From contig NZ_CP031357.1 of assembly GCF_003355455.1 (NCBI RefSeq), forward strand, positions 1,342,501 to 1,406,500: a DNA stretch of 64,000 nucleotides, written 5' to 3'. The position numbers and the translations under genes were made by a program. The notes beneath the pieces are model-generated. The model was not told where the DNA came from and ran no database searches. It saw only the letters and a program-made list of their open reading frames with translations. The DNA comes from Erythrobacter aureus. Lineage in GTDB: Bacteria; Pseudomonadota; Alphaproteobacteria; Sphingomonadales; Sphingomonadaceae. Below are positions 17,193-24,487 of the stretch, one piece after another; positions within the stretch are counted from its first letter, which is position 1, and each line of letters starts with the position of its first letter.

Positions 17193-17858
17193 TTACTCGG
17201 GCAACTGCCAGAGCACCGATCCGGTGTAGCTGCCTGCCACCGCCTCGCCATTGCCGCCGCGCGCCGGTTCGAACCGGGCACGTTTGCTGACCAGACGGCA
17301 GGTGGCCGCGTCGAGTTCGCCATGGCCGGTCGAGCCGGTGACGGTGCATCCAGTGACACGTCCGTTGGCGGCGATTTCAAGTCGGAAGGTGGCCAGGCCG
17401 GTCAGTTCCTTCCTGATCCAGACCGGGCGATAGTCATTGTTCGACAGCCATGCGCCGGGATCGTTCTTCGGCCTCGCGCCGACCGGATCGAAGCTCGGCT
17501 TCGGCGTCGGCTTGGGAATCTCCACGCCGAGGCCGGGCGAAGGCTTGGGAAGCGGCGGGAAAATCAGCGGGGTCGAGGGAATCGTCGGTTCGACCGGCTT
17601 CAGGTTCAGCTTCTGCTGGGGAATGTGAACCAGTGGCTGGGTCGGCTCGGCCGGTTTCGCCTCGACCGGATCGGCTGGCTTGGGCGGCGGGGGCGGTTCG
17701 ATGGGAATATTGGTCGCACCGATCTCGTTGATGATCGGCGGCAAGGTTCCGGTCACCGTAAGGCCGGTGACCAGCAAGGCGCCGACCGCAACGTGCACAC
17801 CGATGACGGCGGCCATTCCGGCGGGCGAGGGCCTGCGTGTCTGATCCACGTAAGACAT
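17193..17858 (-). CDS. TonB-like energy transducer protein
   Basis: 221 residues in TonB layout: short cytoplasmic start (MSYVDQTRRPSPAG), one membrane anchor (about 15-38), a proline-rich periplasmic linker (PIEPPPPPKPADPVEAKPAE, then repeated KP/TP motifs to about 130), and a C-terminal TonB domain (RPVWIRKELTGLATFRLEIA, GHGELDAATCRLVSKRARFEP). It probably couples proton-motive force to outer-membrane receptors, such as the receptor at 59965-62216. The ATG at 17858 follows a strong GGAGGAGG ribosome-binding site. A symmetric operator-like motif lies about 55 bases upstream. Confidence 0.85.
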   Translation of the reverse strand: MSYVDQTRRPSPAGMAAVIGVHVAVGALLVTGLTVTGTLPPIINEIGATNIPIEPPPPPKPADPVEAKPAEPTQPLVHIPQQKLNLKPVEPTIPSTPLIFPPLPKPSPGLGVEIPKPTPKPSFDPVGARPKNDPGAWLSNNDYRPVWIRKELTGLATFRLEIAANGRVTGCTVTGSTGHGELDAATCRLVSKRARFEPARGGNGEAVAGSYTGSVLWQLPE

Positions 17859-17912
17859 GGTTTCATCCTCCTCCAATGTGGGAGACGGCGACCCGACTCC
17901 TCATCTTAGGAA

Positions 17913-17927
17913 TGTTACAACGTAACA
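17913..17927. promoter_or_regulatory. symmetric operator-like motif upstream of tonB-like gene
   Basis: TGTTACAACGTAACA is a perfect inverted repeat (TGTTAC, 3-base spacer, GTAACA), 55 bases upstream of the tonB-like start. A 14/15 match (TGTTACAACGTGACA) lies upstream of the DUF4349 lipoprotein gene at 22833. Two envelope-protein genes sharing this site suggests one regulator; its identity is unknown. The surrounding gap 17859-18084 contains no gene. Confidence 0.5.
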
Positions 17928-18084
17928 ATACCGAGGCAAGAGATTTCGCATTGCAGATCGCAACGCGTTTTCGCCGCGCCGGGCACAGCGCACCGCATAT
18001 CCAGCGACGACGAACCCGTAGAGGCGGGGTCGAAAATTGGAATTAATAGGAGGCACCGCCCATCGGGCTGATGCGTCTAGGCCA

Positions 18085-18741
18085 TCACGTGATCGGGCAA
18101 CTCGGGTCGAGGCGGAAGTCGAGATAGTTGTCGACCGACTTCATCAGCTCTTCCTGCTCGTTTTCGAAGAAGTGGTTCGCACGCGGGATTTCTTCGTGAT
18201 GCACGGTGATGTGCTTCTGCGTGCGCAGCTTTTCGACCAGCTTGGTCACCGCCTGCGGCTGGACCACCGTATCCTGCGCGCCGTGGATGAAGATGCCGCT
18301 GGCCGGGCAGGGGGCGAGGAAGGAGAAGTCATACATGCTCGCGGGTGCGCCGATGCTGATCCAGCCGCGGATCTCGGGGCGGCGCATCAGCAACTGCATG
18401 CCGATCAGCGCGCCGAAGCTGACGCCGGCGACCCAGGTCACCTGCGCTTCGGGGTGGACCTGCTGCACCCAGTCGAGCGCGCTGGCCGCATCGGAAAGTT
18501 CGCCGATACCGTTGTCGAAGCTGCCCTGGCTGCGACCGACGCCGCGGAAATTGAAGCGCAGCGTGGCAAACCCGCGATTGACGAAGGTCTTGTACAGCCG
18601 CTGGGTCATTTGCTCGTTCATCGTGCCGCCGCCCTGCGGATGCGGGTGGAGAATCATCGCCACGGGTGCGCGGGGGCGCGGAGCGGGGGAGAAACGGCCT
18701 TCGAGGCGGCCTTCGGGGCCGGGAAAGATCACGGTCGGCAT
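18085..18741 (-). CDS. alpha/beta-fold hydrolase (dienelactone hydrolase/CocE-like small hydrolase)
   Basis: 218 residues of alpha/beta hydrolase fold. The oxyanion-hole region reads VAMILHPHPQGGGTMNEQM, the strand-helix RGVGRSQGSFDNG follows, and the nucleophile elbow is AGVSFGALIGMQ (Ser). The acid/histidine end is FIHGAQDTVVQPQ and PRANHFF. Proteins of this type (KDO-like esterase family named in many alphaproteobacteria simply as alpha/beta hydrolase) have no settled substrate. Start ATG at 18741; an open frame reaches 18858 but lacks conserved sequence. Divergent from a cysteine desulfurase gene. Confidence 0.83.
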   Translation of the reverse strand: MPTVIFPGPEGRLEGRFSPAPRPRAPVAMILHPHPQGGGTMNEQMTQRLYKTFVNRGFATLRFNFRGVGRSQGSFDNGIGELSDAASALDWVQQVHPEAQVTWVAGVSFGALIGMQLLMRRPEIRGWISIGAPASMYDFSFLAPCPASGIFIHGAQDTVVQPQAVTKLVEKLRTQKHITVHHEEIPRANHFFENEQEELMKSVDNYLDFRLDPSCPIT

Positions 18742-18823
18742 GGGAGGTATACCCTGGTCGAAATTTTCATGGGCGCGGCGCCCGATCAGGACTTGCGCGA
18801 GGTTGCGCGCTATATAGGGTTTA

Positions 18824-19915
18824 TTGCCCAAATCGCAATCATTTCGAGACCGTATCATCCCAGACCGTATCTATCTCGACCATGCCGCCACCATGCCGCT
18901 GCGCCCCGAAGCGCGCACAGCGATGGAGGAGGGGTTCGACCAGTGGGCGAATCCCAGCAGCCCGCACGCGCAGGGGCGCAAAGCGCGCAAGCTTCTGGAG
19001 GATGCGCGCGAACGGGTGAAGGCAGCTCTCGACTGGGAGGGGGAAGTGATCTTCACTTCGGGCGCGAGCGAGGCGGCAGCGCTGGCGCTGCGGCATGCCA
19101 AGGCCGGTGCCCGGCTGGTCTCCACCGTGGAGCACGATTGCATGTTGCAGGCTGCGCCTGATGCCGAGCGTTTGCCGGTACGCAGCGATGGCGCGCTCGA
19201 CCTCGATATTCTGTGCGAAGCGGCGCAGCGCGAAACGCCGTTGGTCGCCGTCCAGCAGGTCAATTCGGAAACCGGCAGTCGGCAGGACCTGGCGGCCATT
19301 GCGGGCATCGTCCACCAGGCGGGCGGCCTGCTCCTCGTCGATTGTGCGCAAGGGGCGGGAAAGATGCCGCTGCCGCCGTGCGACATGGCGGTCCTCGCCG
19401 CACACAAGTTCGGCGGGCCGATCGGCGTGGGGGCGCTGCTGGTGCGGGATTACGCCATGCTGGCGCCATCGGGCGGGCAGGAGCGTGGTTACCGGCGCGG
19501 GACCGAGAACATGCCCGGCGTGCTGGCCATGGCGGCGGCGCTGGAGGCCTGCGACCAGCCTTTCCTCGATCCCCATATTCTCGCTCCGCTCAACGAGCTG
19601 TCGGCGATATGCCGCGACATCGGTGGCGCATGGCTTTCCGACTGCCTTGCCGATCCCACACCCTATATCCGCGCCGTCGCCATGCCCAATATGAGCGCCA
19701 CGGCGCAGGTCATGCGCTTCGACATGGCGGGGATCGCCGTATCCCAGGGCAGCGCCTGTTCGAGCGGCACGATGAAGACCAGCCGCGTGCTCGACGCGAT
19801 GCAGGTCGAGCCCGAAATCGCCGCCAACACGATCCGCGTCTCGGTAGGCTGGAACACGACCCGCGCCGATGTGGAACGCTTTTGCGAAGTGTGGCTTGAA
19901 CTGGCGAAGAGCTGA
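18824..19915 (+). CDS. cysteine desulfurase paralogue 1
   Basis: A 363-residue PLP-dependent aminotransferase class V protein that would take sulfur from L-cysteine. PLP lysine K195 (VLAAHKFGGPIG), PLP aspartate D173 (LLVDCAQGAG) and a catalytic-loop cysteine C312 (SQGSACSSGTMKTS) are present. Start: no ATG fits; TTG at 18824 gives MPKSQSFRDRIIPDRIYLDHAAT, so the start codon is unusual. It is more divergent from IscS than the second copy at 20399. The two copies are separated by a nested palindrome and followed by a ferredoxin gene, so sulfur or Fe-S cluster supply is the likely role. Confidence 0.88.
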   Translation: MPKSQSFRDRIIPDRIYLDHAATMPLRPEARTAMEEGFDQWANPSSPHAQGRKARKLLEDARERVKAALDWEGEVIFTSGASEAAALALRHAKAGARLVSTVEHDCMLQAAPDAERLPVRSDGALDLDILCEAAQRETPLVAVQQVNSETGSRQDLAAIAGIVHQAGGLLLVDCAQGAGKMPLPPCDMAVLAAHKFGGPIGVGALLVRDYAMLAPSGGQERGYRRGTENMPGVLAMAAALEACDQPFLDPHILAPLNELSAICRDIGGAWLSDCLADPTPYIRAVAMPNMSATAQVMRFDMAGIAVSQGSACSSGTMKTSRVLDAMQVEPEIAANTIRVSVGWNTTRADVERFCEVWLELAKS

Positions 19916-19920
19916 TTTGC

Positions 19921-20093
19921 TCACGCAAAGGCGCAAAGGCGCAAAGGCTCTGTCTGCGGCGTGCTATCACACGAAGACACGAAGGCACGAAGATGCTTCT
20001 CGTCCCCGACCCCTTCGTGTCTTCGTGTCTTCGTGTGAGCAAATTATGAATGCCTGCGGCGCTCACCCTTCGCGCCTTCGCGCCTTTGCGTGA
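19921..20093. repeat. nested palindrome of short tandem units (gene-free gap 19916-20398)
   Basis: Outer arms: TCACGCAAAGGCGCAAAGG (three GGCGCAAA-type units, 19921-19947) faces a matching reverse arm ending CGCGCCTTTGCGTGA (20067-20093), 25 of 27 positions complementary. Inner arms: TCACACGAAGACACGAAGG... (19967-19992) faces CTTCGTGTCTTCGTGTCTTC... (20013-20038), 25 of 26 complementary. The element begins six bases after the stop of the upstream gene. In the rest of the gap (20094-20398) I see no convincing gene or RNA; a 23-codon frame at 20244-20315 has no support. Confidence 0.85.
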
Positions 20094-20398
20094 TAAAGTC
20101 CTTACGCGCCCGTGCCATGGACTAGAGAGAACGCGCAGATGATCCGTCTCGCCTGTCAGGCCGCCACTCCGCCTGTCCCGAGACGCGCGACGGCGATGAA
20201 TATTCCGCTTCCCTACTCGACATTTGCACGGCAGGTTCTGCGCCATGTTCGAACTGACAGCCCCCCGGCCCACCCTGCAAGTGTCACTCACCAAGAGTTT
20301 CTGCAACGCACTGTAATTGAAGAAATTCTTTGCGGTTCTTCATGGATGACACGGTGTCACCTTCGTCACCCGGCTGTTCGTGTGCCGGGGCAGGGTTC

Positions 20399-21475
20399 AT
20401 GATCTATCTCGACTACCAGGCCACCACTCCGCTCGCGCCCGAGGCGCGCGATGCGATGCTGCGCTGGCTCGATGGGCCGGGCGGCACCGGTTTCGGCAAT
20501 CCGCATTCGGCGCATCGCATGGGAAGGCAGGCCCGGGCCGCCATCGAGCTGGCGCGCGACCAGGTCGCCGCGCTGTTTCCGCCCAATGGCCGCGTGATCT
20601 TCACCGGGGGCGCGACCGAGGCGCTCAATCTCGCCATTCGCGGCTCCGGACGGGGCGGCACGGTCTCCTATTCGGCGATCGAGCATTCGGCGGTCGGCGA
20701 TACCGCGCAGGACGCGGGCAAGAGCCATGTGCTCAATGTCGCCAATCCCGGCCAGTGCAACACCAGGCAGGACCTGCCTGACGACACGCGGCTGGTCTGC
20801 GTCATGCAGGTCAATAACGAGATCGGCACCATCCAGCCGACCATCGAATGGCACCGCAAGGCCAAGGGAGCGGGCGCGCTGTTCCTGTGCGATGCGGTGC
20901 AGGCCTATGGCCGTATCGAGGTGACCGGCGCGGATATGATCGCGATATCGGCGCACAAGTTCCACGGCCCCAAGGGGATTGGCGCGCTGTGGGTGCGCGA
21001 CGGGGTCGATCTGCACGAGGTGCAGACCGGCGGCGGGCAGGAATTCGGCCTGCGCTCGGGCACGCTCTCGCCTGCGCTCATCGCGGGCATGGGCGCGGCG
21101 GCGGCAGAGGCGAAGGAGCGGATGGAGCAGGATCGCGAGTATGTCGAAAACCTCTGGCGGCGCGCGCGCGAACTCTTCGGCAACTGGACACTGAACGGCA
21201 GCGAGGAGGCGCGCTGGCACGGCAATCTCAACATCCGCCGCGATGGCCTCGACGTCGCCCGGCTGATGAGCGATGTGCGCGACGTGATGTTTTCCGCCGG
21301 ATCGGCCTGCGCCAGCGGTTCGGGCCGCCCGAGCCATGTGCTGAAGGCGATCGGTCTTTCGGACAGGCAGGCGAAAAGCTCGATCCGCCTGGGCTTCGGG
21401 CGTTATACCACGTTGGAAGAGATCGAGGCCGCTGCGGGCAGGATCAACGCGGCTGCGGAGGCGCAAGGGTTGTGA
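20399..21475 (+). CDS. cysteine desulfurase paralogue 2 (IscS/NifS-like)
   Basis: 358 residues, start MIYLDYQATTPLAPEARDAM, very close to the IscS/NifS N-terminus. Key residues: PLP lysine K187 (ISAHKFHGPKGIG), the aspartate of FLCDAVQAYG (D165), and the catalytic loop cysteine C304 (SAGSACASGSGRPSHVL). It has the long, flexible-loop form typical of group I (IscS-like) enzymes. ATG at 20399 follows a GGGGCAGGG stretch; an ATG-led extension to 20330 lacks homology. Its TGA overlaps the GTG of the ferredoxin gene, so enzyme and ferredoxin are translationally coupled. Confidence 0.93.
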   Translation: MIYLDYQATTPLAPEARDAMLRWLDGPGGTGFGNPHSAHRMGRQARAAIELARDQVAALFPPNGRVIFTGGATEALNLAIRGSGRGGTVSYSAIEHSAVGDTAQDAGKSHVLNVANPGQCNTRQDLPDDTRLVCVMQVNNEIGTIQPTIEWHRKAKGAGALFLCDAVQAYGRIEVTGADMIAISAHKFHGPKGIGALWVRDGVDLHEVQTGGGQEFGLRSGTLSPALIAGMGAAAAEAKERMEQDREYVENLWRRARELFGNWTLNGSEEARWHGNLNIRRDGLDVARLMSDVRDVMFSAGSACASGSGRPSHVLKAIGLSDRQAKSSIRLGFGRYTTLEEIEAAAGRINAAAEAQGL

Positions 21476-21801
21476 AAATCGAATTCGAAACCGCGCAGGG
21501 CGAAACCGTCTCTGCCGAAGCCGAACCGGGCGACAATCTGCTGCGTGTGGCGCAAGGGGCGGGCCTCCCGCTGGAGGGAACCTGTGAGGGCCAGATGGCC
21601 TGCTCCACCTGCCACGTCATTGTTGCACCCGACTGGTCCGACCGGCTCGAGGAAGCGAGCGAGGAGGAAGAGGACATGCTCGACCTAGCCGCCGGGGTCG
21701 CGCGCACCAGCCGCCTGTCCTGCCAGATCGAGCTAACGGCGGAAATGGACGGCCTAACCGTGCGCATCCCCGCGACAAGCCACGATATGCGGGGGTTTTA
21801 G
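21472..21801 (+). CDS. [2Fe-2S] ferredoxin, ISC/adrenodoxin type
   Basis: 109 residues. Cluster ligands are C38, C44, C47 (TCEGQMACSTCHV) and C84 (SRLSCQIEL), the spacing of ISC-type and adrenodoxin-type ferredoxins. An acidic patch (EEASEEEEDML) at 61-70 would bind the redox partner. It starts with GTG overlapping the desulfurase stop (GTGA). As in isc operons it probably supplies electrons for Fe-S cluster assembly, but P450 partnership is possible. Its 3' end overlaps the convergent DUF4349 gene by four bases. Confidence 0.92.
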   Translation: MKIEFETAQGETVSAEAEPGDNLLRVAQGAGLPLEGTCEGQMACSTCHVIVAPDWSDRLEEASEEEEDMLDLAAGVARTSRLSCQIELTAEMDGLTVRIPATSHDMRGF

Positions 21802-22748
21802 GAGGTTTCGGTGTTCTCAGGCTTTGTCCAGCCGTCTCCAATTCCCGTTGACAGGCCGAAACGCCGCCAGACTTTGACGCCCAGCCACGCCAGCAGCCCA
21901 AGCGGGACAAGGACGGCGAGCAGAACGATCAGTATGCTGATCATCGTGCCGAAGATGCCGCCCAGCGAGTTCCACGCATTGCGGATCGGCTGGGCGAAGC
22001 CGCCAATAGCCGGTTTGCCGCTTTCATAGGTCACGGTCATGTTCGAATAGGCGACGCGTCCGCGCATTTCAGCCAACCAGCTTTGCGCCTGGTCGATCTC
22101 TTCATTGACCTGCGCCACGCCGCGCTCCGCCGCGACCAATTCAGAAACTGTGCCGCGGCGATTGCGCAGCACCTCCATCAGCCGGTCCCGCAGCACGCTA
22201 CGTGCCCGCAACCGTGCTTCTGTATCGACGATGCGTTTGGACAGGTCCTCGCCCTCGATCGAGGAGGAAACAAGCTCGCCATCGACTTTGCCGCTCGCAT
22301 TGGCGAGGTCCTTGCCGAAGCTGCGGGCATCGCGGGCGCGCACGGCCAGCGTCAGGCTGCCATAGGCGTAGTCGCCCTCGTTCTCCGCCTGGTCCATGGA
22401 GATGATGCGGCACACGTCCGGCCCCTTGGCCTCGCACATGTCGGCGTGACGTTCCTGCAGGGGGCGGATCGCGTTGGAAGGGAGGCGGAAGCCGTAGGCA
22501 TAGCGATAGGCGACCTGCGGCCTGCCCACCGGGATCTCGCCGCCGCCGGAGATGGTATCACTGGCTTCGCCCTCGGAGGCCTGGGATGCCATCGCCGGCG
22601 GGGGAGGCGGTGCAGCCATTTCATAGCTGGCCGCATCCGCCGCCTCGATGTCCATCGTCGTCACGCGTTCGACGGTATCGCTTTCGGCGCCGCTGCACGC
22701 AGCCAGAACCAGCAATAATGCGGACCCAGCAAGCAAACGTTTCCTCAT
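21798..22748 (-). CDS. DUF4349 lipoprotein with C-terminal membrane helix
   Basis: 316 residues. A lipoprotein signal peptide ends at the lipobox LVLAAC (Cys about 18). The DUF4349 region (about 75-270) contains a helical, probably coiled-coil hairpin (VDTEARLRARSVLRDRLMEVLRN-type, AERGVAQVNEEIDQAQSWL), followed by a hydrophobic helix (about 268-292) and a basic tail. The family is widespread, membrane-attached and of unknown function. A near-copy of the operator-like motif of the tonB-like gene lies about 85 bases upstream. Confidence 0.88.
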   Translation of the reverse strand: MRKRLLAGSALLLVLAACSGAESDTVERVTTMDIEAADAASYEMAAPPPPPAMASQASEGEASDTISGGGEIPVGRPQVAYRYAYGFRLPSNAIRPLQERHADMCEAKGPDVCRIISMDQAENEGDYAYGSLTLAVRARDARSFGKDLANASGKVDGELVSSSIEGEDLSKRIVDTEARLRARSVLRDRLMEVLRNRRGTVSELVAAERGVAQVNEEIDQAQSWLAEMRGRVAYSNMTVTYESGKPAIGGFAQPIRNAWNSLGGIFGTMISILIVLLAVLVPLGLLAWLGVKVWRRFGLSTGIGDGWTKPENTETS

Positions 22749-22832
22749 GATTCTCTCCTCTTCCTTTACCCATCCAGGTTGCGCCTTATTTTCGCCACAA
22801 TATTAACACAATCAAAACACATTTCCCATCAA

Positions 22833-22847
22833 TGTTACAACGTGACA
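22833..22847. promoter_or_regulatory. operator-like motif upstream of DUF4349 gene
   Basis: TGTTACAACGTGACA matches the symmetric site at 17913 in 14 of 15 positions. On the minus strand the shared core reads ACGTTGTAACATT (13 identical bases). It lies about 85 bases upstream of the DUF4349 start, in the 22749-22953 gap, which holds no gene. Confidence 0.45.
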
Positions 22848-22897
22848 AAAGCGGCCCAGGCAAGGGGTGGAGAAATCCGCGAGCGCGCTTCACGCAA

Positions 22898-22930
22898 TAA
22901 GCCCCGCCGCATCGCTGCGACGGGGCTTCT
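22898..22930 (-). terminator. terminator downstream of the PfpI-family gene
   Basis: AAGCCCCG and CGGGGCTT form the stem, with CCGC/TGCGA bases between. It lies just after the stop codon of the minus-strand gene ending at 22954, with a T-rich run (TTATTGCG) following on that strand. Confidence 0.65.
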
Positions 22931-22953
22931 CGCTGTGAAGAGTATTCGGTTGT

Positions 22954-23511
22954 TTAGGCGGTTTCGAGCTCGCGCTTGTCGACGCTCTCGCCCAGCATTT
23001 CGATCAACGCCTTGCTAAAGGCGGGAATATCGTCGGGATTGCGGCTGGTTATGAGGTTGCCGTCGACGGTGGCCTCTTCATCGACCACCTTCGCGCCCGC
23101 ATTCTTGAGATCGGTGCGGATCGAGGGCCAGCCGGTCACGGTCTTGCCGTCGATCAGGCCCGCCTCGGCGAGCAGCCAGGGAGCGTGGCAGATCGCGGCG
23201 ATCGGTTTGTTCGCCATGCCGAATTCGCGGACGATGGCGACGGCGCGCTCGTTCATGCGCAGGATATCGGGGTTCATCTGTCCGCCGGGGAGCAGCAATG
23301 CATCATAGCCTTCGCAGCTCGACACCTCGTCGACCGTCTTGTCGACCGCGACGCTTTCGCCCCAGTCCTTGTCCTGCCAGCCCTTGATCTCTCCGCTTTC
23401 GAGGCTGACCACTTCGGTTTCGATACCGGCGTTCTCGAGGTTGGCCTTGGGTTTCATCAGCTCCGATTGTTCGAAGCCATCGGTAGCGAGGATCATCACG
23501 CGCTTGGTCAT
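22954..23511 (-). CDS. DJ-1/PfpI family stress protein (type 1 glutamine amidotransferase fold)
   Basis: 185 residues. The nucleophile elbow is AAICHAPW (C108, H109), and the conserved N-terminal acid is E14 in ILATDGFEQSEL. This is the PfpI/YhbO/GAT1-like branch, linked to stress protection and to protease or deglycase activity, the latter debated. On the minus strand a good sigma-EcfG promoter lies 33-58 bases upstream of the start, so it is probably part of the general stress response. A terminator follows the gene. Confidence 0.92.
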   Translation of the reverse strand: MTKRVMILATDGFEQSELMKPKANLENAGIETEVVSLESGEIKGWQDKDWGESVAVDKTVDEVSSCEGYDALLLPGGQMNPDILRMNERAVAIVREFGMANKPIAAICHAPWLLAEAGLIDGKTVTGWPSIRTDLKNAGAKVVDEEATVDGNLITSRNPDDIPAFSKALIEMLGESVDKRELETA

Positions 23512-23543
23512 AGTGTAACTCCTTGATTTCGTGTTGCCTGTCC

Positions 23544-23569
23544 AACGGTTGGCGCGCAGCGCACGTTCC
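23544..23569 (-). promoter_or_regulatory. sigma-EcfG (general stress) promoter of the PfpI-family gene
   Basis: Read on the minus strand: GGAAC, 17 bases, CGTT. This matches the alphaproteobacterial sigma-EcfG consensus (GGAAC-N16/17-CGTT) exactly. The -10 CGTT lies 33 bases before the ATG at 23511, a normal leader distance. Confidence 0.7.
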
Positions 23570-23655
23570 GCCGTGACAGCCGAGGCGTGGCGGTGGTAGG
23601 GCGGGTCGAAGATGGCCGCGCGATCCGGCCTGTTTCCTATCTGGAGTGTAAGAAA

Positions 23656-24429
23656 ATGAGCCTGCGCGATAAGGTGCGCCAGCTGGTCGAGACACGCGCG
23701 TTCGAGCGTTTCATCATCGCGGTTATCGTCATCAACGCGATCGGGCTCGGCCTGGAGACCTCGCCTGCGATTATGGCGCGGTTCGGATCCGTTCTCGTGG
23801 CGCTCGATGCGATCGCGCTCGGTATTTTCGTGGTCGAGCTGACACTCAAGCTCTTCGCCTATGGCTGGCGCTTCTTCCGCAATGGCTGGAACGTGTTCGA
23901 CCTCGCCATCGTGACTGTCGCGCTCATGCCGGCAGCGGGCGCATTCTCGGTCCTGCGTGCGCTGCGTATCCTGCGTGCGCTGCGCCTGATTTCGGTGGTG
24001 CCGAGCATGCGCAAGGTTATCATCGGATTGTTCAGCGCCATTCCCAGCATCGGCACGGTCATCGTGATGCTGCTGCTCCTGTTCTACATCAGCGCGGTGA
24101 TGGCGACGAAGCTGTTCGGCGGGGCATTCCCCGAATGGTTCGGCAATCTGGGAGCCTCGCTCTATTCGCTATTCCAGATCATGACGCTGGAAAGCTGGTC
24201 GATGGGCATCGTGCGGCCGGTGATGGAGGTTTTCCCCTACGCCTGGGCTTTTTTCGTGCCCTTTATCCTTCTGACCAGCTTCATCGTCCTCAACCTTTTC
24301 ATCGGTGTGATCGTCAACGCGATGGCGGAGGCGACCGAAGACGAAGCGCATGACGAACGCGAGGAGATCCTGCGGGAGCTCAAGGGCCTGCGCGAAGACA
24401 TAGCCGGTCTTAAAAGAGGTGAGGATTAA
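23656..24429 (+). CDS. bacterial voltage-gated sodium channel (NaChBac/NavAb family)
   Basis: 257 residues with six membrane segments. S4 (about 98-120) has arginines every third residue: R101, R104, R107, R110 in SVLRALRILRALRLIS. The pore loop carries the sodium selectivity filter TLESWSM (177-183), identical to NavAb, and S6 (about 200-224) reads FIVLNLFIGVIVNAM. A C-terminal coiled coil (about 228-255, EEILRELKGLREDIAGLKR) would hold the tetramer together. The length matches known BacNav channels. The start at 23656 gives MSLRDKVRQLVETRAFE. Such channels occur in marine and alkaliphilic bacteria and may serve motility, pH or Na+ homeostasis. Confidence 0.93.
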   Translation: MSLRDKVRQLVETRAFERFIIAVIVINAIGLGLETSPAIMARFGSVLVALDAIALGIFVVELTLKLFAYGWRFFRNGWNVFDLAIVTVALMPAAGAFSVLRALRILRALRLISVVPSMRKVIIGLFSAIPSIGTVIVMLLLLFYISAVMATKLFGGAFPEWFGNLGASLYSLFQIMTLESWSMGIVRPVMEVFPYAWAFFVPFILLTSFIVLNLFIGVIVNAMAEATEDEAHDEREEILRELKGLREDIAGLKRGED

Positions 24430-24487
24430 GCCCCGCTTTTTGCTCAGCGGCCTCCCGCAGGGCCGAGCGCCTTGCTAGGGAGGTCGA

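Noticed and set aside
19921..20093. CRISPR-like array from regularly spaced units
   Set aside because: Units are 8-9 bases, contiguous and arranged as inverted arms, without spacers or cas genes.
20244..20315. 23-codon frame MFELTAPRPTLQVSLTKSF in the desulfurase gap
   Set aside because: No clear ribosome-binding site, no known family, and too short to separate from chance.
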